Shown here: positions 1 through 8,118 of the stretch, in pieces
Layout of the letters: every line of letters begins with the position of its first letter
Numbering within the stretch: position 1 is the first letter of the stretch
NCBI RefSeq assembly: GCF_902859895.1
Contig: NZ_CADIKM010000037.1
Coordinates: 1 to 40,285 of the forward strand
Direction: 5' to 3'
Source of the DNA: Pararobbsia alpina
GTDB taxonomy: Bacteria; Pseudomonadota; Gammaproteobacteria; Burkholderiales; Burkholderiaceae
Length of the DNA: 40,285 nt
Translations under genes and position numbers: made by a program
The notes under the pieces: generated by a model
Seen by the model: only the letters and a program-made list of their open reading frames with translations
What the model was told of the DNA's origin: nothing
Databases searched by the model: none

Positions 1-98
1 TCTATGCCGCAAACCACCTCGAAATTGGATTCGACGTTTCATCGAATTCGCCTGATGGGCTTGGCGTTGTCAGTGTGAAATCGATGCTCTTGTTTTGA
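1..98 (+). other. possible 3' tail of an upstream reading frame
   Basis: One frame is open from the window edge (first full codon at base 3) to a TGA at 96-98, giving about 31 residues ending in VSVKSMLLF. Its third positions are less GC-rich than in the genes further right, so it may be the end of an acquired gene or chance. No family is recognisable and nothing supports function. Confidence 0.2.
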
Positions 99-120
99 AC
101 ACCATCCCTAGGGGATTGTG

Positions 121-254
121 CCAGTCCGACGAATTCGCGTCACCTGTCCGGGGAATCCAACCAATTCGACTCAGTCCGCTAGGAAGGCGTAACCGAATTC
201 GTTAGAAAGTCTTTGATTTATAAGGAAGTCCAGTCCAACGAATTCCGACACCCT
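121..254. repeat. degenerate direct repeat of about 25 bp
   Basis: A segment beginning CCAGTCCGACGAATTC at 121 recurs in altered form as CCAGTCCAACGAATTC at 230. Similarity continues to CACCTG (141-146) against CACCCTG (248-254). GAATTC occurs four times in this short edge region (44-49, 131-136, 195-200, 240-245). The second copy lies within the sequence that separates two recognisable halves of the higB N-terminus, so the repeat may explain the damage to that gene. Confidence 0.45.
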
Positions 255-513
255 GCAAGACACCGAAGCTTTCTTTTGCGGGCGACGCGTTGCCCGGTTC
301 GTCAACATCGAACGGGTAGCAATTCGGAAGCTGCAGATGCTCAACGCCGCCACAGCGATCGGGTTCCTGCGTGTCCCGCCGAACAATCGCCTTGAAATGC
401 TATGCGGTAACCGGGCTGGGCAGTACAGCATCCGGATCAACGGCCAATGGCGAATTTGCTTTGGTTTCGTGGCAGGTAACGCAGTCGACGTTGAGATCGT
501 CGACTATCACTGA
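201..513 (+). pseudogene. higB: higB-like toxin gene with disrupted 5' end
   Basis: The frame ending at TGA 511-513 carries a clear HigB/RelE-superfamily C-terminal part: RVARFVNIERVA, then QYSIRINGQWRICF, ending VEIVDYH. This family makes a ribosome-dependent mRNA endonuclease of about 90 residues. No ATG, GTG or TTG lies at the expected start in this frame. The family-like N-terminal residues (KSLIYK) instead appear in another frame at 207-224. A roughly 34-bp stretch (225-258) separates them from DTEAFF, and removing it would restore one continuous reading. The stop lies 11 bp before the higA start, the usual higBA layout. Seen: the C-terminal match and the frame break. Inferred: insertion and loss of toxin function. 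A start at an unusual codon such as CTG 253 cannot be excluded. Confidence 0.6.
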
Positions 514-524
514 AGGAGCAACCT

Positions 525-827
525 ATGGTCCGGCAAATTCCGCTCGTCACGCCAGGGGAAATTCTCGCCGAAGAGTGGCTCGAGCCGATGAACATCAGCC
601 AGTACGCGCTCGCGAAGGCAATCGGCGTGTCAGCACGCCGCATCAACGAGATCGTCAACGGACAGCGGGCGATCACAGCGGATACAGCGGTGCGCCTGGG
701 TGCCTACTTTGGCACCGATGCACAAAGCTGGATGAACCTGCAGGCGCACTACGACACGGAGATGGCGCGCGAGAAAATTGGCGAAGAACAGCTGTCGGCC
801 ATCAGGCAGCACGCGCGTGCGGCCTGA
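525..827 (+). CDS. higA: HigA-family antitoxin, XRE-type DNA-binding protein
   Basis: This 100-residue protein begins RQIPLVTPGEILAEEWLEP, the classic opening of HigA antitoxins. A helix-turn-helix follows at roughly residues 23-60 (ISQYALAKAIGVSARRINEIVNG, here split by eye). HigA proteins bind and neutralise HigB and repress their shared promoter. The ATG at 525 is preceded by AAGGAG at 513-518, a good ribosome-binding site. The gene directly follows the damaged higB frame, so this antitoxin may now be an orphan regulator. Length and domain layout are normal for the family. Confidence 0.88.
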   Translation: MVRQIPLVTPGEILAEEWLEPMNISQYALAKAIGVSARRINEIVNGQRAITADTAVRLGAYFGTDAQSWMNLQAHYDTEMAREKIGEEQLSAIRQHARAA

Positions 828-831
828 CCCG

Positions 832-855
832 GCGGGCCTCGCCTAGGAGGCCCGC
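832..855. terminator. hairpin between higA and hpnC
   Basis: A perfect 9-bp inverted repeat, GCGGGCCTC (832-840) and GAGGCCCGC (847-855), has a 6-nt loop. It lies just after the higA stop and covers the last codons of hpnC, which runs toward it from the other side. There is no clear T-run on either strand, so termination in one or both directions is plausible but not certain. Confidence 0.5.
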
Positions 856-1721
856 GGCGACACGGCCTGCGGCTGGCGGTGCCGTTTGGTCAGCCACATG
901 CCGAGCCCGCGTGCGAAGACGATGGCCGCATCGAGCTTGCCGAGCTTCGGGCGATGACGGAAGACGTCGTAGTCGACGCGCTCGATCATGTCGAGAATCC
1001 GCAGGCCCCCATGGACGACACAGCAGAGCTCGAGACCGAAACGGCCCGGTATGCGGGTCGCGAGCGGTGCGCCGCGCAGCATGAGCTCGCGCGCAAACCC
1101 GACTTCATGGCGCATCAGCGCACGCCAGCGTTCATCGACCTTCTGCGCAGCGATATCCGCGTCGCTCACACCGAAACGCGCCATGTCGGCCTGTGGCAAA
1201 TAGACCCGTTCCTTGCGCCAGTCGACCTCGACGTCCTGCCAGAAATTGATCAGTTGCAGCGAGGTGCAGATCGCATCGGAACACGCCAGATTGTCCGGCG
1301 TCTCGAACTCGAACAGGCCGAGCATCAGTCGGCCGACCGGATCGGCCGATCGCCGGCAATAGTCGCGCAGTGCTTCGTAGTCCGCGTAGCGCTTGACGTC
1401 GACATCCTGGTCGAACGCGGACAACAGGTCATAGAACAGCTGGAGATCAAGGCGATGGGTCTTCACCACCTGGGCCAACTGGGTGAACATCGGCGCACCG
1501 GGTGACGTTGGACGGCCGGCCCGGATCGCATCGAGTTCGCGGCGATAGGCCGCCAGACCTTCGTGCCTGGCATCGGCGGGCGCATCGCCTTCATCGGCGA
1601 TGTCGTCGGCGCCACGCGCAAAGTTGTAGATCACCCCTACCGGCGCGCGCATCGCTTTAGGCAGCAAAACACTCGCAACCGGAAAATTCTCGTAATGCTC
1701 GACTTTGACGGCTTCTGTCAT
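843..1721 (-). CDS. hpnC: squalene biosynthesis protein HpnC (hydroxysqualene synthase type)
   Basis: A 292-residue trans-isoprenyl diphosphate synthase of the squalene/phytoene synthase family. The opening HYENFPVASVLLPKAMRAP is typical of HpnC. The two Asp-rich metal-diphosphate motifs are ADDIAD (about residues 38-43) and QDVEVD (about 162-167). In the bacterial three-step route HpnD makes presqualene diphosphate, HpnC converts it to hydroxysqualene, and HpnE reduces that to squalene. It is transcribed away from hpnD, with a 285-bp shared upstream region. No obvious Shine-Dalgarno sequence precedes the ATG at 1721; instead a T-run and a hairpin lie upstream. The start is supported by family length. 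Confidence 0.93.
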   Translation of the reverse strand: MTEAVKVEHYENFPVASVLLPKAMRAPVGVIYNFARGADDIADEGDAPADARHEGLAAYRRELDAIRAGRPTSPGAPMFTQLAQVVKTHRLDLQLFYDLLSAFDQDVDVKRYADYEALRDYCRRSADPVGRLMLGLFEFETPDNLACSDAICTSLQLINFWQDVEVDWRKERVYLPQADMARFGVSDADIAAQKVDERWRALMRHEVGFARELMLRGAPLATRIPGRFGLELCCVVHGGLRILDMIERVDYDVFRHRPKLGKLDAAIVFARGLGMWLTKRHRQPQAVSPRAS

Positions 1722-2006
1722 TAAAAAACACCATGCGGGTCCCCTGAGGGACCGGTTGTCCTGTGTCGGCGGTCATTTCCGCCGATCTGCGGTAATTCAC
1801 GGCGAAGGGGCCCGCCCCCCTTCGGCCGACGCGCCCGGTGAGCCCGTCGGAACCGGCCACAACCGACCGGAGTGCCGCCCTGCATGCCTTCCCGGCCGAT
1901 CTGTGCTACCTTTGCGCTGTTTTTCGAGGGTGCCGGCTCATTGTGCATGCCCTCTCCATCGCGTCAATTCGCCGCCCGTCACGTTCATTGTGCATCAAGG
2001 AGCTCC
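1722..2006. promoter_or_regulatory. divergent hpnC/hpnD upstream region with two inverted repeats
   Basis: This 285-bp gap must hold the promoters for hpnC (minus) and hpnDE-shc-hpnG (plus). A perfect repeat GGTCCC (1738-1743) and GGGACC (1748-1753) with loop CTGA lies just upstream of hpnC. On the minus strand it is followed after 9 nt by six Ts. A second, CGAAGGGG (1803-1810) and CCCCTTCG (1817-1824), lies further out. These could be operators or leader hairpins. No confident -35/-10 pair was picked. Confidence 0.45.
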
Positions 2007-2957
2007 GTGAGCGTCGCTGAACCAATCGAAACCCAAAATACCGCACGCCCATCCGTGCAGAATGCCATCCCCACGGTCGCCGTGAGCCAGGCGCCTGCTG
2101 TGCTCGACCCCGCTGCCATCAACACCATGACCACTCAAGCCGACGAGAACAATAGCGAGCGGATTGCCGCCGGCAGCTCATTTTACGCGGCGATGCGCAT
2201 TCTGCCGCGCGCGCAGCGCGATGGCATGTTCGAGGTCTACTCATTTTGCCGGCAAGTCGACGATATCGCCGACTCCGACGGCCCGCGCGACACGCGTCTC
2301 GCAGCGCTCCAGAAGTGGCGCAGCGACCTCGACGATGTCTACGCGGGCCTGCCGCCCGCGCCTTTGCATGCGCTTGCGCGGACCATCGCCAAGTTCTCGC
2401 TCGAGAAGGCCGACTTTCTGGCGGTCATCGACGGCATGGAAATGGATGTGGTCTCGACCATCGTTGCGCCCGACCTCGGGACGCTCGATCTCTACTGTGA
2501 CCGTGTCGCAAGCGCGGTCGGCCGACTGTCGGTCAAGATCTTCGGGATGGAGCGCGGCGATGGCATCGCGCTCTCGCATCATCTCGGCCGCGCGCTGCAG
2601 TTGACCAATATCCTGCGCGATATCGACGAGGACGCAGGCATCGGACGAGTCTATCTGCCGCGTGAGACACTGGCCGAAGCGGGCATTGCCCCGCTGACGC
2701 CGGAAGCGATCAGCGCAAGCGTGCTCGACGTCGCGTGTGCGCCGCTGGTCGCGCAAGCGCAGGAACATTTCCGGATCTCGAACGACATCATGAAGCGCTA
2801 TCCGCGCGGCATCGTGATCGCCCCGAAGATCATGGCCCAGGCCTACGGCGCGATCCTCGAGAAGCTGATCGCGCGCGGCTTCGGCACGCCAAGGCCGCGT
2901 GTGCGCGTGTCGAAGGCGCGGCTGATCGCCCTGCTCATCTGGAACAAGTTTTTCTGA
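2007..2957 (+). CDS. hpnD: presqualene diphosphate synthase HpnD
   Basis: A squalene/phytoene synthase family enzyme of 316 residues from the GTG at 2007. AAGGAG at 1997-2002, 4 nt before this GTG, decides the start; the frame is open further upstream to 1872 but that part is not family-like. A later in-frame ATG (2127) would remove a 40-residue Ala/Pro/Thr-rich tail and is a second option. The Asp-rich motifs are VDDIAD (about residues 84-89) and RDIDED (about 204-209), followed by GRVYLP. HpnD couples two farnesyl diphosphates to presqualene diphosphate. Its stop shares one base with the hpnE start, so the two are translationally coupled. Confidence 0.93.
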   Translation: MSVAEPIETQNTARPSVQNAIPTVAVSQAPAVLDPAAINTMTTQADENNSERIAAGSSFYAAMRILPRAQRDGMFEVYSFCRQVDDIADSDGPRDTRLAALQKWRSDLDDVYAGLPPAPLHALARTIAKFSLEKADFLAVIDGMEMDVVSTIVAPDLGTLDLYCDRVASAVGRLSVKIFGMERGDGIALSHHLGRALQLTNILRDIDEDAGIGRVYLPRETLAEAGIAPLTPEAISASVLDVACAPLVAQAQEHFRISNDIMKRYPRGIVIAPKIMAQAYGAILEKLIARGFGTPRPRVRVSKARLIALLIWNKFF

Positions 2958-4228
2958 TGGCCGCCACCGTGCATGTCATCGGCGCAGGGGTCGCCGGCCT
3001 TGCCGCCGCGGTCCGTTTCGCGTCGCGCGGTGTGCCTGTCGTGCTGCATGAAGCTGCGCCGCAGGCTGGCGGCCGCTGCCGCTCGTACTTCGACCCGCAG
3101 CTCGATGCGATGATCGACAATGGCAACCATCTCGTCTTGTCGGGCAATCGTGCGACGCTCGATTTCGTGCGCACGATCGGTGCCGAAGGTGCGCTGTCGG
3201 GCCCCGATGGGGCCGACTTCGCGTTCGTCGACCTCAAGACGGACGAGCGCTGGACCGTGCGCCTCAGCGAAGGTCGCCTGCCCCTGTGGATCTTCGATTC
3301 GAAGCGCCGCGTGCCGGGCACGCGCTGGCGCGACTATCTGTCACTGGCACCGCTGCTGACCGCGCGGCCGCATCAGTCGATGACCGATGCGATGCGCTGC
3401 CCGCCCGCGCTCTATGAACGCCTGATTCGGCCGCTGTTTCTAGCGGTCTTGAATACGGAACCGACCGACGGCTCCGCTCAACTCGCCGGTGCGGTCATCC
3501 GCGAGACACTGGTGCCCGGGGGCCGTGCCTGCCACCCGCTGATCGCCGTGCACGGCCTCGATGCCGCGTTTATTTCACCGGCGCTCGACTACCTTGCCAA
3601 TCACGGTGCGCAAGTGCGGCTGCAAAGCCGGCTGCGCGCGCTCGATCTGGACGAGACGGCCGGCCCGGCAAAGCGGCGGGTGCGCGGACTGGATTTCGGC
3701 AAAGGTTTCGAGCCGATCGGCGAAGACGAGGCCGTGATCCTCGCGCTGCCGCCGAACGTGACCGCGGGCCTCGTGCCCGAACTCACGGTACCGAACGAAT
3801 ATCGCGCGATCGTCAACGCGCATTTCCAGGTGACACCGCCCGCGGATTGCCCGCCGATGCTCGGTGTGATCAACAGCCTGACCGAATGGATCTTCGCCTT
3901 CGAAGGCCGCTTATCGGTCACGATCAGCGGGGCCGACCGCCTGCTCGACGAAACGCGCGAGTCGCTCGCCGCGAAGATCTGGGCCGAGGTCGCTGCCGCG
4001 GTGAAGCTGCCCGTCGAACCCATGCCGCGCTGGCAGATCGTCCGCGAAAAACGCGCGACCTTCGCGGCAACGCCCGCGCAAAACGCACTGCGGCCGGCGC
4101 CGCAAACGCGCTGGCACAATTTGATGCTCGCGGGAGACTGGATCGACAACGGCCTTCCCGCCACCATCGAAGGCGCGATTCGTTCAGGCAATCGCGCGGC
4201 CGACCTGCTATTTGAAGTGATAGATTGA
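2957..4228 (+). CDS. hpnE: hydroxysqualene dehydroxylase HpnE
   Basis: A 423-residue FAD-dependent amine-oxidase/phytoene-desaturase-like protein. The N-terminal dinucleotide fold is clear: VIGAGVAGLAAA with GxGxxG at residues 9-14, followed by the Gly-rich QAGGRCRSY. The C-terminal FAD signature AGDWIDNGLPATIEGA is near residue 394. HpnE reduces hydroxysqualene to squalene, completing the HpnCDE route. The ATG at 2957 overlaps the hpnD TGA by one base; the frame is open further upstream, but that region is hpnD in another frame. shc follows after 4 bp, so hpnD-hpnE-shc is one operon. Confidence 0.93.
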   Translation: MAATVHVIGAGVAGLAAAVRFASRGVPVVLHEAAPQAGGRCRSYFDPQLDAMIDNGNHLVLSGNRATLDFVRTIGAEGALSGPDGADFAFVDLKTDERWTVRLSEGRLPLWIFDSKRRVPGTRWRDYLSLAPLLTARPHQSMTDAMRCPPALYERLIRPLFLAVLNTEPTDGSAQLAGAVIRETLVPGGRACHPLIAVHGLDAAFISPALDYLANHGAQVRLQSRLRALDLDETAGPAKRRVRGLDFGKGFEPIGEDEAVILALPPNVTAGLVPELTVPNEYRAIVNAHFQVTPPADCPPMLGVINSLTEWIFAFEGRLSVTISGADRLLDETRESLAAKIWAEVAAAVKLPVEPMPRWQIVREKRATFAATPAQNALRPAPQTRWHNLMLAGDWIDNGLPATIEGAIRSGNRAADLLFEVID

Positions 4229-4232
4229 CCCG

Positions 4233-6269
4233 ATGACGAACACGACCCAAGACCCGGCCATTGCCAGTACGCCGGCCACCATTGAAGCGGATGACCTTGC
4301 GGCCAGGCTCGCGCAGGGCCACGGAGCAGCCTCGCGCCATGCCGATCGCCTCGAACACGGCATCGCCACCGCGCTCGACGCGCTGCTTTCGCTCCAGCAT
4401 CCCGACGGCTATTGGCTGTTCGAACTCGAGGCCGACGCGACGATCCCGGCCGAATACATCCTGCTCGTCCACTACCTCGGCGAGACGCCGGACCTCGCGC
4501 TCGAAGCAAAAATCGTCGCCTATCTCAAGCGGATCCAGGGCAAGCACGGCGGCTGGCCGCTGTTCCATGACGGCCGCCTCGACGTGAGTGCGAGCGTCAA
4601 GGCCTATTTCGCCCTGAAGATGGCGGGCGAGCCGGTCGATGCCCCGCATATGAAGCGCGCACGCGAGGCGATCCTCGCGCACGGCGGCGCAAACAAGAGC
4701 AATGTCTTTACGCGCGCGCTGCTCGCGCTGTTCGGCGTGATCGACTGGAAGGCGGTGCCGATGATGCCCGTCGAGATCATGCTGTTGCCCAAGTGGTTTC
4801 CGTTCCACCTTTCGAAGGTCTCGTACTGGGCCCGCACGGTGATCGTGCCGCTGCTCGTGCTGCAGACCCTGCGGCCGCGTGCGCGCAACCCGAAGGGCGT
4901 GACGATCGACGAACTATTCGTCGGCTCGCCGCGCGACGTCGGCTCCACTCCGCGCGCCGGTCATCAAAGCCGTGGGTGGTTCTCGTTCTTCGCGGGTGTC
5001 GACGTCATCCTGCGCGCCACGCATACCCTGTTTCCGAAACGCTCGCGCAAGGCCGCCATCGATGCGGCCGTCGCGTTCGTCGATGAACGGCTCAACGGCG
5101 AGGACGGCCTCGGTGCGATTTTTCCGGCGATGGCGAACTCGGTGATGATGTACGACGTGCTCGGCTATCCGGCCGATCATCCGAACCGCGCGATCGCGCG
5201 CCGCTCGATCGACAACCTGCTGGTGATCGGTGAAGACGAGGCGTATTGCCAGCCCTGCCTGTCGCCGGTCTGGGACACGGCGCTCGTCGCCCACGCGCTG
5301 CTCGAAACCGGCGATACACGCGCGATCGCGCAAGCCACGCGTGGGCTCGACTGGCTCGTGCCGCTTCAGATCCTCGAGACGCGCGGCGACTGGATTTCGC
5401 GGCGCCCCGACGTGCGTCCGGGCGGCTGGGCCTTTCAGTTCGCGAACCCGCACTACCCCGACGTCGATGATACAGCGGTCGTCGCGATGGCGATGGACCG
5501 TGCGCAGCGCCTGAATGGCGACCACCGCTATGACAACGCGATCGACCGCGGCTGCGAATGGGTCATCGGCATGCAGAGCGGCAATGGCGGTTGGGGTGCG
5601 TTCGAGCCGGAGAACACCCATCTGTACCTGAACAACATACCGTTCTCCGATCACGGCGCGCTGCTCGACCCGCCGACCGTCGACGTCTCGGCACGCTGCC
5701 TGTCGATGCTCGCCCAGTTGCCGCAACAGCCCGAGCGCCAGGAATCGGCCAAACTCGCGCTGCAATACCTGATCGACGACCAGGAAGACGACGGCAGCTG
5801 GCACGGACGCTGGGGCCTGAACTATGTCTACGGCACATGGTCGGCCTTGTGCGGCCTGCGCGGCGGTGGACTCGAACCCGGTGCACCCGCTTTGCGCCGC
5901 GGTGCCGAATGGCTGCTGTCGATCCAGAACCCGGACGGCGGATGGGGCGAAGACGGCGAGAGCTACAAACTCGACTATCGAGGCTACGAAGCCGCACCGA
6001 GCACGGCATCGCAGACGTCCTGGGCGCTGCTCGGCCTGATGGCAGCCGGCTACGAGCATGATCCGGCACTCGCGCGCGGCATCCAGTATCTGCTCGACAC
6101 GCAGAACGACGAGGGCCTATGGGACGAGGCGCTGTTCACCGCGACGGGCTTTCCGCGCGTGTTCTATCTGCGCTATCACGGCTACCGCAAGTTCTTCCCG
6201 CTGTGGGCACTGGCGCGCTATCGCAACCTGACCGTGCGCAACGCGTGCCCAATTCCATGCGGAATGTGA
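4233..6269 (+). CDS. shc: squalene-hopene cyclase
   Basis: A 678-residue class II triterpene cyclase, normal length for the family. The catalytic acid motif DVDD is at residues 410-413, in a DVDDTAV context that protonates the terminal double bond of squalene. Several QW repeats are present, including QSGNGGWGAF (about 448-457) and QNPDGGWGED (about 565-574). The family is a monotopic inner-membrane enzyme converting squalene to hopene/hopanol. Start at 4233, four bases after the hpnE stop, is the first ATG and fits. The N-terminal 35 residues are variable and Ala/Thr-rich. hpnG follows after 10 bp. Confidence 0.96.
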   Translation: MTNTTQDPAIASTPATIEADDLAARLAQGHGAASRHADRLEHGIATALDALLSLQHPDGYWLFELEADATIPAEYILLVHYLGETPDLALEAKIVAYLKRIQGKHGGWPLFHDGRLDVSASVKAYFALKMAGEPVDAPHMKRAREAILAHGGANKSNVFTRALLALFGVIDWKAVPMMPVEIMLLPKWFPFHLSKVSYWARTVIVPLLVLQTLRPRARNPKGVTIDELFVGSPRDVGSTPRAGHQSRGWFSFFAGVDVILRATHTLFPKRSRKAAIDAAVAFVDERLNGEDGLGAIFPAMANSVMMYDVLGYPADHPNRAIARRSIDNLLVIGEDEAYCQPCLSPVWDTALVAHALLETGDTRAIAQATRGLDWLVPLQILETRGDWISRRPDVRPGGWAFQFANPHYPDVDDTAVVAMAMDRAQRLNGDHRYDNAIDRGCEWVIGMQSGNGGWGAFEPENTHLYLNNIPFSDHGALLDPPTVDVSARCLSMLAQLPQQPERQESAKLALQYLIDDQEDDGSWHGRWGLNYVYGTWSALCGLRGGGLEPGAPALRRGAEWLLSIQNPDGGWGEDGESYKLDYRGYEAAPSTASQTSWALLGLMAAGYEHDPALARGIQYLLDTQNDEGLWDEALFTATGFPRVFYLRYHGYRKFFPLWALARYRNLTVRNACPIPCGM

Positions 6270-6279
6270 GCCTGAACCC

Positions 6280-6939
6280 ATGATCATCGTCGTCACGGGC
6301 CTCGCGTTCGAAGCGCGCATCGCGGCGGGAGCCGGTGTCACCGTGATCTGCCAGCAGAACGCGACGCTTGCCGATATCCTCGTGCCCGCGCTCGCCGAAG
6401 GCTGTGAAGGTGTCGTGAGCTTTGGCACGGCAGGTGGACTCGTCGACGATCTGCGGCCCGGTACGTGGGTGATCGCGCGCTCGGTGATCAGCGCCAAGCG
6501 CCGCTTCGAAACGGACACGCGCTGGTCGCAAACGCTGCGCGCCCTGCTGCCGGAGGCACGCTATGGTGACATCGCTGGGGTTCCCGAGCCGGTGGTCGAC
6601 ACGGCCGGCAAACATGCACTCAATCGCACGACCGGGGCCATCGCGGCCGATATGGAATCGCAGGTGGTCGCGCGTCTGGCGAATGCGCGCGAATTGCCTT
6701 TCGTCTGTTGCCGCGTGGTCATCGATCCGGCCGAACGCTCGCTGCCCGAGGCGGCGCTCGCCGGCATGCGTGCCGATGGCTCGACCGATATCGGTGCGGT
6801 CCTGAAGTCGCTGCTCAGGCACCCCGGCCAGTTGCCGGGACTGCTCGCCGTCGCGCGAGATGCGGCGCACGCAAAGAAGTCGTTGACGCGGGGCCGCGGC
6901 AGGATCGGCGCGGGCTTCGGCTTCGCGACCGCTGCATAG
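6280..6939 (+). CDS. hpnG: hopanoid-associated nucleoside phosphorylase HpnG
   Basis: A 219-residue protein of the nucleoside phosphorylase (MTA/SAH nucleosidase-like) fold. Signs are the opening IIVVTGLAFEARIA, the Gly-rich VSFGTAGGLVDDL (about residues 46-58) and AADMESQVVA (about 122-131), the purine/ribose-binding ME motif of the family. In hopanoid-producing bacteria HpnG removes adenine from adenosylhopane to give ribosylhopane or its phosphate. It is last in the hpnD-hpnE-shc-hpnG operon. It ends 19 bp from the convergent hpnB stop with no hairpin room between, so terminators probably lie within the coding ends. Confidence 0.92.
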   Translation: MIIVVTGLAFEARIAAGAGVTVICQQNATLADILVPALAEGCEGVVSFGTAGGLVDDLRPGTWVIARSVISAKRRFETDTRWSQTLRALLPEARYGDIAGVPEPVVDTAGKHALNRTTGAIAADMESQVVARLANARELPFVCCRVVIDPAERSLPEAALAGMRADGSTDIGAVLKSLLRHPGQLPGLLAVARDAAHAKKSLTRGRGRIGAGFGFATAA

Positions 6940-6958
6940 AAGGACCCCAGCGAGGACC

Positions 6959-8116
6959 TCAGCGCTTCGCTTGTGCGCGGCCCTTCCACATGCCGCCGCG
7001 CCCCCTCGCATGTTGAATCGCCGAATCGAGCGTAAAGGCCGAGTACAAGGCGGCGATCGCCGGCAGGATCGGCGCCCACCATCCTGAACGCCCATAGAAC
7101 CTGAGCATCGGCAGGTACGACACGCTCATCCCGATCCATGCGAGCAGGCCGAAAAACCGCGGCCAGCCGCTTGCGAAAATAGTCATCAGCGGGGGCGCGA
7201 GGAAAGTCAGGAACAGCGACAGCAAGGTACCGAGCAACAGCAGCGGCGAATACTTGAGTTGCGCATAAGCCGTACGCGCCACCATCCGCCGAATCTCGCC
7301 CAGATTGTCATAGGGGCGCACGCTCTGCGCACGTTCGGTCAGGCCGAGCCAGATCGGGCCGCGAAGCTTCATCCTCGCGCCGAGCGCGCAGTCGTCGATG
7401 ATCTCGTCGCGGATCGACTCGATGCCGCCCGCTGCTTCGAGCGCCTCGCGCCTGACGAGCATGCAGCCGCCCGCGGCGGCAGCCATCGGATGACCACGCT
7501 GGTTGACCCAGCGGAACGGGTACAGCATCTGAAAAAACAGGACAAAGGCGGGAATCAGCGCGCGCTCGAACCATGCGTCGCAGCGCAGCTTCGCCATCAG
7601 CGAGACGAGCACGAGCTTGTCGTGGGTGCCGCGCGTCACGAGCTGCCGCAGATTGTCGGGCGAGTGCGCGATATCGGCATCGGTCAGCAACAACCAGTCC
7701 GGCTTGTGCGACTGGCACGCCAGTTCGATGCCCTGGCGCACGGCCCAGAGCTTGCCGGTCCAGCCCTCGGGCAGCGGCGCGCCGCTGAGCACCGTGAGCC
7801 GGTCGCCGGCACCCGCCTGCACGGCCGCGGCACGCGCGAGTTCGGCGGTACCGTCGGTGCTCTGGTCGTCGACGACGATGATCCGGAACTCACCCGAATA
7901 GTCCTGGCGGCACAGGTTGCCGACCGTCTGCGCGATCGACCCCGCCTCATTACGCGCGGGAATCACGACCGCGACCGGCGGCCAGTGGGCCGGCTCGACG
8001 AAACGCGCCGCATCCTCGGGCAAGTCGTCCCGATCGCCCGCATGCCAGAAGCCGCCGCGCGCGCTCAGCAGGTAGACCCAGATACACAGGGAAACAAACG
8101 CAATCAGTCCGGCCAT
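6959..8116 (-). CDS. hpnB: hopanoid-associated glycosyltransferase-like protein HpnB
   Basis: A 385-residue family-2 glycosyltransferase anchored in the membrane. The N-terminal hydrophobic segment AGLIAFVSLCIWVYLL is followed by a GT-A domain with PARNEAGSIAQTV, VVDDQSTDGT and the metal-binding TDAD (about residues 145-148). Hydrophobic helices return at the C-terminus. HpnB is conserved in hopanoid loci but its exact substrate is not established. I chose the ATG at 8116, 2 bp after the hpnA stop; an in-frame start at 8149 would overlap hpnA by 31 bp and add non-conserved residues. It is co-transcribed after hpnA. Confidence 0.9.
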   Translation of the reverse strand: MAGLIAFVSLCIWVYLLSARGGFWHAGDRDDLPEDAARFVEPAHWPPVAVVIPARNEAGSIAQTVGNLCRQDYSGEFRIIVVDDQSTDGTAELARAAAVQAGAGDRLTVLSGAPLPEGWTGKLWAVRQGIELACQSHKPDWLLLTDADIAHSPDNLRQLVTRGTHDKLVLVSLMAKLRCDAWFERALIPAFVLFFQMLYPFRWVNQRGHPMAAAAGGCMLVRREALEAAGGIESIRDEIIDDCALGARMKLRGPIWLGLTERAQSVRPYDNLGEIRRMVARTAYAQLKYSPLLLLGTLLSLFLTFLAPPLMTIFASGWPRFFGLLAWIGMSVSYLPMLRFYGRSGWWAPILPAIAALYSAFTLDSAIQHARGRGGMWKGRAQAKR

Positions 8117-8118
8117 GG

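Noticed and set aside
121-254. CRISPR-like array from recurring GAATTC-containing units
   Set aside because: Only two related units, imperfect and unevenly spaced, with no cas genes.
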